NCBI RefSeq assembly: GCF_004331345.1
Contig: NZ_SJJZ01000001.1
Coordinates: forward strand, 62,001 to 126,000
Direction of reading: 5' to 3'
DNA length: 64,000 bases
Source: Kribbella soli
Lineage (GTDB): Bacteria > Actinomycetota > Actinomycetes > Propionibacteriales > Kribbellaceae
The position numbers and the translations under genes were made by a program. Shown here one piece after another: positions 1-6,986 of this stretch (positions are counted from its first letter, which is position 1; the number at the start of each line of letters is the position of its first letter). The notes under the pieces were generated by a model. That model had not been told where the DNA came from, searched no databases, and worked only from the letters and a program-made list of their open reading frames with translations.

Positions 1-331
1 CGACGGCGCGATCAGCCTCGACGAAGGCTGGTTCCCGAGCGAAGGCTTCCGCGGCGCGACCTTCCGTCTCTACGACCCTTCCACGAAGGCGTGGTCCATC
101 CACTGGATCAACAGCCAACGCGGCCGCCTGGAAACCCCCGTCATCGGCTCCTTCTCCCCCGACGGCACCGGCACCTTCGAAGGCCCGGACGAATGGGACG
201 GCAAACCCATAGACGTCCGCTTCCTCTGGACCCCCGGCACCGACAAAGCCGCCTGGGAACAAGCCTTCTCCACCGACAACGGCAAAACCTGGACCACCAA
301 CTGGCAAATGGAACACACCCGAACCGACTGA
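1..331 (+). CDS. DUF1579-family protein, C-terminal part (5' end outside window)
   Basis: The reading frame enters the window at base 2 and stops with TGA at 329-331, so about 109 C-terminal residues are visible. They contain WSIHWINSQ, GSFSPDGTGTFEG, DVRFLW and a terminal WTTNWQMEHTR, the conserved pattern of small actinobacterial DUF1579 proteins. The fold is thought to be a lipocalin-like beta barrel and no reaction is established. Codon use is typical of the window. The start and upstream context cannot be seen. Confidence 0.75.
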   Translation, partial: DGAISLDEGWFPSEGFRGATFRLYDPSTKAWSIHWINSQRGRLETPVIGSFSPDGTGTFEGPDEWDGKPIDVRFLWTPGTDKAAWEQAFSTDNGKTWTTNWQMEHTRTD

Positions 332-343
332 TGATTCTGGCCT

Positions 344-381
344 CCCCGCGGAACCGGAGAAAGGACGGCGCTCACGCGGGG
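344..381 (+). terminator. weak hairpin after the DUF1579 gene
   Basis: CCCCGCG (344-350) pairs with CGCGGGG (375-381) around a 24-base loop, 13 bases after the stop codon. There is no U tract. It may be a weak terminator; the long loop makes this uncertain. Confidence 0.3.
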
Positions 382-502
382 GGCCAATTCGCTGTGGTAA
401 TCTCAACGTCGCAGGCGCGGGTTCAATCCCGGTCGTAGGGCGCAGCGGCAAGCAAGCCGAAAGGGCAAGGCCCACCTACTTCAAGACCGAAGAGGGAGCG
501 CC

Positions 503-1132
503 ATGCCCAAGCTCGAAACGTACAAGAAGCAAGCGAAACTGCTCGTTCGCTGGCACCGCGACGGGAACTTCTCGATCGGCGGTCGCATCCGACAGCTCGC
601 GCGCTATCGCACGTTGTCCGACCGCGAAGCACTCGCATTGAAGTTTCCCCTCACCGAAGCCCAAGAGATCATCGCCCTCGAAGCGGGCTGCGCCAGCTGG
701 GCCGAACTCAAGGCGAGCACGGAAGCGGCCCCGCCCACCAGCGAGCAGCCGGAGACTCAGGACACGGCAGTCGCGAGCGCCAACCCGGTGCTGTACGTCG
801 CCGACGTCGATGCCTCGGCCACGTTCTATCGGGAGCAGCTCGGCTTCCGGCTCGACTTCTTGCACGGCAACCCGCCGTTCTACGGCTCGGTGTCGCGCGG
901 CGGCGCGACCTTGCACCTGAAGCTCGTAGACGAGCCGGTGTTCGCGGCCGGTGCCGCGGAACGAGAAGGGCTCATCATGGCGTTCGTCGATACGCCGAAC
1001 GTCCGCGAGCTTTACACGGAATATCTGGCCGCTGACGCCGAGATCGTGCAGAAGCTGACCAAACAAGCGTGGGGCGGCACCGACTTCATCGTGCGCGACC
1101 CGGACGGCAACGCGATCGCGTTCGTCGGCTGA
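503..1132 (+). CDS. VOC (glyoxalase/bleomycin-resistance fold) protein with helical N-terminal extension
   Basis: 209 aa. Residues about 95-209 form one vicinal-oxygen-chelate domain: it opens with NPVLYVADVDASATFYREQL and ends with FIVRDPDGNAIAFVG, typical of the beta-alpha-beta-beta-beta modules of glyoxalase I and bleomycin/fosfomycin resistance proteins. Residues 1-75 are a charged helical segment (KLETYKKQAKLLVRWHR) seen in some actinobacterial stand-alone VOC proteins; an acidic linker (EAAPPTSEQPETQD) joins the two parts. GAGGG lies 8 bases before the ATG. No neighbour hints at a substrate, so catalytic and binding roles (antibiotic sequestration, for example) are both open. Confidence 0.75.
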   Translation: MPKLETYKKQAKLLVRWHRDGNFSIGGRIRQLARYRTLSDREALALKFPLTEAQEIIALEAGCASWAELKASTEAAPPTSEQPETQDTAVASANPVLYVADVDASATFYREQLGFRLDFLHGNPPFYGSVSRGGATLHLKLVDEPVFAAGAAEREGLIMAFVDTPNVRELYTEYLAADAEIVQKLTKQAWGGTDFIVRDPDGNAIAFVG

Positions 1133-1162
1133 GGCTCGACGCGACCGAGGCATGACCGAGGG

Positions 1163-1639
1163 CTACACCTTCAGTTGGCGGACTGCGGCGAGGGTTGAGA
1201 GGGCTGCTTGGGTGGCTTCGTAGCCTTTGTCTTCGCGGCTGTCGGGGAGGCCTGCTCGGTCCAGGGCCTGGGGGTCGTTGTCGCAGGTGAGTACGCCGAA
1301 GCCGATGGGGACTCCGGTAGTGACGCCGACCTGCATGAGGCCGTCAGTCGCCGCCTGGCAGACGTACTCGAAGTGCGGGGTGTCGCCCCGGATCACCACG
1401 CCGAGGGCGACCACCGCGTCGTACCCGGACTTCGCGGCGTGCAACGACGCGACGGGAAGCTCGAAGGAGCCGGGGACGCGGATGACGGTGTGGTCGGTGA
1501 CGCCGGAGTCCTCCAGCGCGCGGAGGGCGCCGGCGAGCAGGCCGTCGGTGACCTTCGGGTGCCACTGGGCGGCGACGATCGCGACCCGGGCGTCTTCCAC
1601 GCGGGTTACCTCGATGGTGGGTGCTCCACTGCCCGACAT
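1163..1639 (-). CDS. ribH: 6,7-dimethyl-8-ribityllumazine synthase
   Basis: 158 aa, normal length. It condenses 5-amino-6-ribitylamino-uracil with 3,4-dihydroxy-2-butanone 4-phosphate to give the lumazine used by riboflavin synthase; family members assemble as pentamers or icosahedra. Visible motifs are [10 protein letters not shown] near residue 23 (aromatic residue over the pyrimidine), PGSFELP (56-62) and [14 protein letters not shown] (80-93) with the catalytic His at 89. It is the last gene of the rib operon. Its ATG overlaps the TAG stop of ribBA at 1639, implying translational coupling. Confidence 0.97.
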   Translation of the reverse strand: MSGSGAPTIEVTRVEDARVAIVAAQWHPKVTDGLLAGALRALEDSGVTDHTVIRVPGSFELPVASLHAAKSGYDAVVALGVVIRGDTPHFEYVCQAATDGLMQVGVTTGVPIGFGVLTCDNDPQALDRAGLPDSREDKGYEATQAALSTLAAVRQLKV

Positions 1640-2877
1640 CAGCCGGCTCCGTTCTCTTCGGTCAGCAGGCCGCCCGGCAGGTGATGGCCCATTCGATCGC
1701 GCTTGGTGCGCAGGTACCGCAGGTTGTGCTCGGTCGGGTCGATGGAGATCCCGCGGCGCTCGACCACGTCGATGCCGTACCCCTGCACGCCCGCCAGCTT
1801 GTCGGGGTTGTTGGTCAGCAACCGCACTTCCTTGACGCCCAGATCGGCCAGGATCTGCGCACCGGTCCCGTAGTCGCGCGCATCCGCCGGCAACCCGAGG
1901 TCCAGGTTCGCGTCCACCGTGTCCCGGCCCGCGTCCTGCAGCTCGTACGCCTGCAGCTTGTGCAGCAACCCGATCCCCCGCCCCTCATGACCGCGCAGGT
2001 ACACCACGACACCGCCCTCGGCCGCAACCTGCCGCATCGCCTCGTCCAGCTGCGGCCCGCAGTCACACCGCAGCGACCCGAACACGTCGCCGGTCAGGCA
2101 CTCCGAGTGCAGGCGCGCCAGCGTCGGCCCGTTCCCGATCTCGCCGCGTACCAGTGCGAGCTGCTCCGACCCGTCCACCGTGTTGCGGTAGCCGTGGGCA
2201 ACGAAGTCGCCGTACTGCGTCGGCAGCATCGTCGTCGCGACCCGCTGGATCTGGGACTCCGTACGGCGCCGGTACCGGATCAGGTCGTCGATCGACACCA
2301 GGACCAGCCCGTGCTCGTCCGCGAACGTCCGCAGTTCGAGCCCGCGCTTCATCGTCCCGTCGTCGTTCACCAGCTCCGAGATCACCGCGGCCGGCGTCAA
2401 CCCAGCCATCCGCGCCAGGTCGATCGACGCCTCGGTGTGGCCGGGACGGACCAGTACGCCGCCCTCGCGACCGCGCAACGGGAACACGTGCCCCGGCTGC
2501 ACCAGGTCGTACGGCTCCGAGGCCGAGTCGGTCAGCACCCGGATCGTCCGCGCCCGGTCGGCGGCCGAGATCCCGGTGGAGATCCCGTCCCGCGCGTCGA
2601 CGGAGATCGTGTACGCCGTCCGCATCCGCTCCCGGTTGTGCGGCGTCATCAGCGGGATCCCGAGCCGGTCGAGCTCCGAGCCCTCCATCGGCACGCACAC
2701 CACGCCGGAGCTGTACCGGATCAGGAACGCCAGCAACTCCGGCGTCGCCTTGGACGCGGCGAAGATCAGGTCGCCCTCGTTCTCGCGGTCCTCGTCGTCG
2801 ACCACGATCACCGGCCGGCCGGCGCGGATCTCGTCAATCGCATGCTCGATCGTGTCGAGCTTCAGCACGTCACCCAT
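1639..2877 (-). CDS. ribBA: bifunctional DHBP synthase / GTP cyclohydrolase II
   Basis: 412 aa fusion supplying both precursors of riboflavin. Residues 1-205 are 3,4-dihydroxy-2-butanone-4-phosphate synthase, with the Mg-binding acidic loop [11 protein letters not shown] at 27-37. Residues about 210-400 are GTP cyclohydrolase [20 protein letters not shown] carries the three zinc cysteines, followed by [12 protein letters not shown], which contacts the GTP phosphates. Neither half lacks a key residue. It begins one base after the ribM stop and its own stop overlaps the ribH start, so it is internal to the operon. Confidence 0.97.
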   Translation of the reverse strand: MGDVLKLDTIEHAIDEIRAGRPVIVVDDEDRENEGDLIFAASKATPELLAFLIRYSSGVVCVPMEGSELDRLGIPLMTPHNRERMRTAYTISVDARDGISTGISAADRARTIRVLTDSASEPYDLVQPGHVFPLRGREGGVLVRPGHTEASIDLARMAGLTPAAVISELVNDDGTMKRGLELRTFADEHGLVLVSIDDLIRYRRRTESQIQRVATTMLPTQYGDFVAHGYRNTVDGSEQLALVRGEIGNGPTLARLHSECLTGDVFGSLRCDCGPQLDEAMRQVAAEGGVVVYLRGHEGRGIGLLHKLQAYELQDAGRDTVDANLDLGLPADARDYGTGAQILADLGVKEVRLLTNNPDKLAGVQGYGIDVVERRGISIDPTEHNLRYLRTKRDRMGHHLPGGLLTEENGAG

Positions 2878-3552
2878 CTAACCCACCACCACCGGCTCAG
2901 GAGCTTGGACCCGCTCACGGTTCTGAATCTTCCACCACGACACGAACCCGACGACGCAGAACAGCCCGTACACGATGTACATCGTCGCCGACGGGTAGAA
3001 CTTCGCCTGCACCAGCAGCGGTACGCCGACCACGTCGACGGCGATCCAGATCAGCCAGAACTCGACGAAGCCACGCGCCATCCCGTACGTCGCCAGGATC
3101 GACCCGGTGAGGATCCACGCATCCCACTGCGGGCCCCACGATCCGAGCTCGCGCAGAACGAAGTACGAGATCGCGTACAGGACCACCGCGATACCGCCGA
3201 GCTCGAGCCGCTCGCGCGCGGACGCCCAGCGCGGCTGGACGCCCGTGGCGGCGCCGCCGTGGCGGGTCTGGTACCAGCGGTACCACCCGTAGAGGCTGAC
3301 GATCGCGAAGAACACCTGGCGGCCGGCCTGACCCCAGAGGTCCTTGTCCTGCGGGGTGTCGAAGATCCCGCCGACGAAAACTGTGAACAGCAAGACGTTG
3401 CCGACGATGCCGACCGGCCACGCCGACACCAGCCGGCGCATGCCGAACAGTGCGCTGGCCAGACCGAACACGTTGCCGACGATCTCCCGGACCAGGACCT
3501 CCGAGCCGGCGATCGTCACCGTCGAGTGCAACAACCAGTCGATCGGGTTCAC
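2878..3552 (-). CDS. ribM: PnuC-family vitamin transporter, riboflavin transporter RibM
   Basis: 224 aa membrane protein of the PnuC (nicotinamide mononucleotide/riboside) fold, with about seven hydrophobic segments and signatures such as SAWPVGIVGNVLLF and SLYGWYRWYQTRH. PnuC homologues inside actinobacterial rib operons (RibM/PnuX of Streptomyces and Corynebacterium) carry out facilitated riboflavin uptake. The order ribE-ribM-ribBA-ribH here and the upstream FMN riboswitch make riboflavin the most likely substrate. The start overlaps the ribE stop by 4 bases. An NMN or riboside role cannot be excluded from sequence alone. Confidence 0.88.
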   Translation of the reverse strand: MNPIDWLLHSTVTIAGSEVLVREIVGNVFGLASALFGMRRLVSAWPVGIVGNVLLFTVFVGGIFDTPQDKDLWGQAGRQVFFAIVSLYGWYRWYQTRHGGAATGVQPRWASARERLELGGIAVVLYAISYFVLRELGSWGPQWDAWILTGSILATYGMARGFVEFWLIWIAVDVVGVPLLVQAKFYPSATMYIVYGLFCVVGFVSWWKIQNRERVQAPEPVVVG

Positions 3553-4205
3553 CGCACGCCTCCGTTGTCCTTCACGATGTCGTCCTTCAGGATGTTGTCC
3601 TTCACGTTGCCTGCGGCAAGAAGTCTTTCGACGTACTTCGCGATCACGTCGACCTCGAGGTTGACGGTGTCGCCGACCTTGTTACCGCCCAGCACGGTCA
3701 GCTCCAGCGTGGTCGGGATCAGGCTGACCCCGAACGTGCCGGACGCGTCGTCGACATCGGTCACGGTCAGCGAGACACCATCGATCGCGATCGAGCCCTT
3801 CTCGGCGACGTACTTGAGGATCTCCGGGGACGTCGCGATCCGGACGTCCTCCCAGTGCTCCCCCGGCGTCCGGCCGGCGATCGTGCCGGTGCCGTCGACG
3901 TGGCCCTGGACGATGTGCCCGCCGAGCCGCTCGTGCGCGGCGACGGCCCGCTCGAGGTTGACCGGGGAGCCCTTCTGCAGACCGCCGAGGCTGGTCCGCT
4001 GCAGCGTCTCGCGCATCACGTCCGCGGTGAACGTGCCGCCGCCGTACTCCACCACCGTCAGGCAACAGCCGTTGACCGCGATCGAGTCGCCGTGGTCGGC
4101 GTCCTCGGTCACCTTCGGGCCGCGAATGGTGAGCCGCGCGGAGTCGCCATCGAGCAGGTCCAGGGACTCGACGGTGCCGAGTTCTTCGATGATGCCGGTG
4201 AACAT
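3549..4205 (-). CDS. ribE: riboflavin synthase, alpha chain
   Basis: 218 aa. It dismutates two molecules of dimethyl-ribityllumazine to riboflavin. The N-terminus MFTGIIEELGTVESL is diagnostic. Two internally similar lumazine-binding barrels follow, each with a CCLTV- or SLTV-like strand (NGCCLTVVEY in the first, DGVSLTVTDV in the second). Compared with the usual ~200 aa, the C-terminus ends in a repetitive tail (VKDNILKDDIVKDN) encoded by three 15-base tandem repeats at 3564-3608. The tail lies outside the enzymatic fold and may be neutral. The gene abuts ribD and overlaps ribM by 4 bases. Confidence 0.96.
   Translation of the reverse strand: MFTGIIEELGTVESLDLLDGDSARLTIRGPKVTEDADHGDSIAVNGCCLTVVEYGGGTFTADVMRETLQRTSLGGLQKGSPVNLERAVAAHERLGGHIVQGHVDGTGTIAGRTPGEHWEDVRIATSPEILKYVAEKGSIAIDGVSLTVTDVDDASGTFGVSLIPTTLELTVLGGNKVGDTVNLEVDVIAKYVERLLAAGNVKDNILKDDIVKDNGGVR
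3564..3608 (-). repeat. three tandem 15-bp repeats in the 3' end of ribE
   Basis: Units on the + strand are GTTGTCCTTCACGAT (3564-3578), GTCGTCCTTCAGGAT (3579-3593) and GTTGTCCTTCACGTT (3594-3608). They encode the repeated NVKD/NILKD/DIVKD tail of riboflavin synthase and keep its reading frame. Confidence 0.85.
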
Positions 4206-5234
4206 CTACTTTCCTCCCAGAGGAACCAGGGTCAGCCGGACGTCGTCGCCCAGGCGGGTGACGTCCGCTAGCTTGAACCGCCGCAGGTGGTCGATCGATT
4301 CCGCGCCGAGGTCGCCGACCGCGGCGTACCCGGAACCGAGCACGGCCGGGGCGACGTACGCGACGATCTGGTCGACCAGGCCGGCGCGCAGGAACGCGGC
4401 GGCCAGGGTCGGGCCGCCTTCGAGCCAGAGGTGCCGGATCTGCTGGTCGTCCAGCTGCCGGAGCACCTCGGCGGGATCGTGGGTCGGCAGCAGCAACGTC
4501 TCCGCGCGGTCGTTGCGGACCCGCGCGGTGGGTGGGATCTCACGGTCGCCGACGACCACCCGCAGCGGCTGCCGCGCCGCGGGTACGTCGTTCTCGTCGC
4601 GGACCGTCAGCTCGGGGTCGTCGTCCAGCACCGTCTGGGTGCCGACGGCAATCGCATCGCACTCGGCCCGCTGCCGGTGGACGTCGGCGCGCGCGATCGG
4701 ACCGGTGATCCACTTACTGGTCCGGTCCGGGGCCGCGGACCGTCCGTCGAGCGTGGTCGCGAACTTCCAGGTGACGAACGGCCGCCCCGTCCGGACACTG
4801 TGCAACCAGACGTAGTTGACCGCTTCGGCCTCGGTCTGCAGGACGCCCTGCACGACGTCGATGTTCTTGTTCCGCAGCTTGGCGGCGCCACCGGAAGCAG
4901 TCCGGTTCGGATCGGGTACGGCGTACACGACGCGCGCGACCTCGGCCTCGATCAGCGCGTCCGCGCACGGACCGGTCCGGCCGGTGTGGTTGCACGGCTC
5001 GAGCGTGACGTACGCCGTACCGCCGCGGGCTCGTGCTCCGGCCATCCGGAGCGCCTCGACCTCCGCATGCGGGCCGCCTGCAACGGCGTGGAAGCCCTCG
5101 CCCACCGGATGCCCGTCGCGGCCGGTGATCACGCACCCGACAACCGGATTCGGATGGGTGCTGCCGGTACCTTTCGCAGCCAACTCGACAGCACGCCGCA
5201 TCCAGGCGATGTCGATCGGCGACGCGTCGTTCAC
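4206..5234 (-). CDS. ribD: bifunctional diaminohydroxyphosphoribosylaminopyrimidine deaminase / reductase
   Basis: 342 aa, first gene of the rib operon; it performs the second and third steps after GTP ring opening. The N-terminal cytidine-deaminase-like domain (about 1-145) has the zinc site HAE (56-58) and PCNHTGRTGPC with Cys 81 and 90. The C-terminal DHFR-like NADPH reductase domain contains KWITG and a terminal GGPTLAAAFL. The start is GTG (5232-5234), with AGGGG 8 bases upstream; that ribosome site lies in one arm of a hairpin (5241-5273), so initiation may be gated by the FMN riboswitch. Confidence 0.95.
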   Translation of the reverse strand: MNDASPIDIAWMRRAVELAAKGTGSTHPNPVVGCVITGRDGHPVGEGFHAVAGGPHAEVEALRMAGARARGGTAYVTLEPCNHTGRTGPCADALIEAEVARVVYAVPDPNRTASGGAAKLRNKNIDVVQGVLQTEAEAVNYVWLHSVRTGRPFVTWKFATTLDGRSAAPDRTSKWITGPIARADVHRQRAECDAIAVGTQTVLDDDPELTVRDENDVPAARQPLRVVVGDREIPPTARVRNDRAETLLLPTHDPAEVLRQLDDQQIRHLWLEGGPTLAAAFLRAGLVDQIVAYVAPAVLGSGYAAVGDLGAESIDHLRRFKLADVTRLGDDVRLTLVPLGGK

Positions 5235-5240
5235 TTCTCG

Positions 5241-5273
5241 GGCCCCTCGTCGTCACGGACGCACTCCGGGGCC
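5241..5273 (-). promoter_or_regulatory. hairpin enclosing the ribD ribosome-binding site
   Basis: GGCCCC (5241-5246) and GGGGCC (5268-5273) can pair. In the minus-strand mRNA the 3' arm contains the AGGGG ribosome site, 8 bases before the GTG start of ribD. It sits about 150 bases downstream of the FMN aptamer, where an expression platform is expected. There is no U tract, so translational control fits better than termination. The alternative pairing that would free the site was not worked out. Confidence 0.5.
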
Positions 5274-5423
5274 TCGACCGGCACGTCTGCTCCGTCGCCC
5301 TACCGTCCGGACCACTGGTCCGGCCCGGTCTCGCGGTCCGTCACCGGACCTCTCGCCGCCGCGTCCCGTGGGCTGTGCAGTCCACGCTCCGCGCCGTCGG
5401 GCGCCAGAGCACACCCGCCGACC

Positions 5424-5553
5424 GCGTGCGCCTCCCATCCGGACTTTCACCGTCGGTCCTGGAATTCCACCAGGTCAACCGATCGCCAAACCGCAGCGAC
5501 CGGGTCGCGGACTGTTACCGCCGGCTCGGAATTACACCGACCCCGGAGCACGC
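5424..5553 (-). promoter_or_regulatory. FMN riboswitch (RFN element) controlling the rib operon
   Basis: Read on the minus strand, the conserved RFN blocks occur in order: CUCCGGGGUCGGUGUAAUUC, GCCGGCGGUAACAGUCCGCGA, GGUGGAAUUCCAGGACCGAC, then GGUGAAAGUCCGGAUGGGAG. Closing stem P1 pairs GCGTGC near 5548-5553 with GCACGC near 5424-5429. The element lies in the ribD leader and should lower rib expression when FMN is abundant. A likely minus-strand -10 (CATACT, around 5577-5582) lies just upstream of the aptamer. Confidence 0.95.
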
Positions 5554-5634
5554 GAGTGGGTTCACTCGTGCTTCAAGTATGCCCCTCCCCGCAACCCACA
5601 CCACGACCCAGGTCACATCGTGAGCCGTCCCCGG

Positions 5635-5708
5635 ACCCAAGTGCCACGCGGCGGGGGCGGTGAACAAGGTATTTCCTGTTCACCGCCCCCGCGGGGTGAC
5701 ACCTGGGT
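5635..5708. repeat. 74-bp palindromic element between rib leader and kinase
   Basis: Arms 5635-5666 and 5677-5708 are reverse complements at 28 of 32 positions, with a 10-base centre. The inner part is a near-perfect GC-rich stem ending in GGTGAACA/TGTTCACC. The 19 bases GCGGCGGGGGCGGTGAACA (5648-5666) recur exactly at 25881-25899, so this belongs to a dispersed family. It may also act as a transcriptional barrier between the divergent rib leader and the kinase gene. Confidence 0.85.
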
Positions 5709-5755
5709 GCGCTCGGCCGCGCTGCGGAGCTCGGTCGGGCAGTCCTCGGACCCTG

Positions 5756-5761
5756 TACCTT
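5756..5761 (+). promoter_or_regulatory. -10 box of a leaderless promoter for the kinase
   Basis: TACCTT lies 7 bases before GTG 5769, the spacing that would start transcription at the first base of the start codon. No ribosome site is visible. The same arrangement recurs at many genes in this window. Confidence 0.5.
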
Positions 5762-5768
5762 CTTGCCG

Positions 5769-6941
5769 GTGGAGGCGTTTGCTGGGCGGTATCGGCTGAT
5801 CGACCTGATCGGAACCGGCGGGATGGGTTCGGTCTGGCGCGCCTGGGACCTGCGGCGCTCGGCCTACGTCGCGGCCAAGGTTCTCGGCCAGCACGACGCC
5901 GGCACGCTGCTGCGCTTCGTCCGGGAGCAGTCGCTGCGGATCCAGCACCCGCACGTCGTCGCCCCGCACGGCTGGGCCGCGGATGACGACAAGGTCGTGT
6001 TCGCGATGGACCTGGTCCGCGGCGGCTCGGCCGCCACCCTCCTCGGCGATCACGGGCCGCTCCCGCCGACGTACGTCGCCGTACTGCTCGACCAGCTCCT
6101 GCATGCCCTGTCCGCTGTGCACGCGGCGGGTGTCGTGCACCGCGATCTCAAACCCGCGAACCTGCTCCTCGACGCGACCGGCACCGGCCGTCCCCATCTG
6201 CGCCTCTCGGACTTCGGTGTCGCCGGCCTGATCGACGAGCCGCGGATGACGCGGAACAGCACGATCCTCGGCACCCCCGGCTACCTCGCCCCCGAGCAAC
6301 TGTCCGGCGCCGACCCCGACCCCCGCCAGGACCTGTACGCCGTCGGCGCCGTCGCCCACGAACTCATCACCGGCGACCGCCCCACCCCCACCGGCCCCCT
6401 CGCACCCGCGGCCGGCCCGTTAGCCGCCTTCATCCACACCTGTACGGCGACCAACCCCTCAGACCGCCCCGCCACAGCCCACGCCGCCGCCCGCCTCCTG
6501 TCCGAATCCGGCGCCCTCCCACCCGCGGGCACCCTCCCCTGGACCACCCACCCCGACGCCCCCGAAGTCTTCGACCAACTCCCACCGCTCCCACCCACCT
6601 GGACCCCCACCGGCCCAGCCCACCCCCCAACACCCCCTCAGCCCGCCAGCTCAGTCGCCCCCGCCAGCTCAGTCGGCCCCGCCAACTCCACCCGGTCAGG
6701 CAGGTCCACCCAGCCTCTCGGGGCGGTCGGGTCCGTCCAGCTCACCGGAACCACCGAGCCCGCCGGAACCAGCCGATCCACCGGTCCTGCCCAACCCGGC
6801 GGGCCCACCGGTCCTCCCCAACCCAGTGAGACGGAGCGGTCGGTAGAGGGGTCGCGGCGAGGGCTGGTGTGGTTGGCGGTCGTTAGTTTTGTGGCGGCTG
6901 CGGGGCTGATCGGCAGTGCTGTCTGGATCTTGGTGCGCTGA
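5769..6941 (+). CDS. membrane-anchored Ser/Thr protein kinase without extracellular sensor
   Basis: 390 aa. Residues 7-265 form a Hanks-type kinase: glycine loop GTGGMG (15-20), Lys37 in VAAK, catalytic HRDLKPAN (124-131), DFG (148-150) and a GTPGYLAPEQ activation end. A Pro/Ser/Thr-rich linker of about 100 residues follows, then one membrane helix (about 365-388) that ends the protein at WILVR. Most PknB-type kinases carry an outside sensor; this one has none, so control must come from the linker or partners. I prefer GTG 5769 to TTG 5763 because TACCTT lies exactly 7 bases before it, suggesting a leaderless mRNA. Confidence 0.88.
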   Translation: MEAFAGRYRLIDLIGTGGMGSVWRAWDLRRSAYVAAKVLGQHDAGTLLRFVREQSLRIQHPHVVAPHGWAADDDKVVFAMDLVRGGSAATLLGDHGPLPPTYVAVLLDQLLHALSAVHAAGVVHRDLKPANLLLDATGTGRPHLRLSDFGVAGLIDEPRMTRNSTILGTPGYLAPEQLSGADPDPRQDLYAVGAVAHELITGDRPTPTGPLAPAAGPLAAFIHTCTATNPSDRPATAHAAARLLSESGALPPAGTLPWTTHPDAPEVFDQLPPLPPTWTPTGPAHPPTPPQPASSVAPASSVGPANSTRSGRSTQPLGAVGSVQLTGTTEPAGTSRSTGPAQPGGPTGPPQPSETERSVEGSRRGLVWLAVVSFVAAAGLIGSAVWILVR

Positions 6942-6947
6942 AACCAC

Positions 6948-6980
6948 GAAGCCCGGGATACGGATCGCATCCCGGGCTTC
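6948..6980. terminator. bidirectional terminator hairpin between kinase and VWA genes
   Basis: GAAGCCCGGGAT (6948-6959) pairs perfectly with ATCCCGGGCTTC (6969-6980) over a 9-base loop. It lies between two convergent genes, 6 bases from each stop codon, so it can serve both. Confidence 0.85.
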
Positions 6981-6986
6981 TGATGG

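Noticed and set aside
400..440. tRNA-like T arm (GGGTTCAATCCCGGTCG) between the first two genes
   Set aside because: The T stem has only two to four pairs, and I could not build acceptor, D and anticodon stems together. No CCA end follows. At most it is a decayed remnant.
1621..4815. Very long open frame on the plus strand (over 1000 codons) opposite the rib operon
   Set aside because: It is the antisense shadow of ribBA, ribM, ribE and ribD. The translation is Arg/Pro/Val-rich with no domain, and the minus-strand genes match known families throughout.
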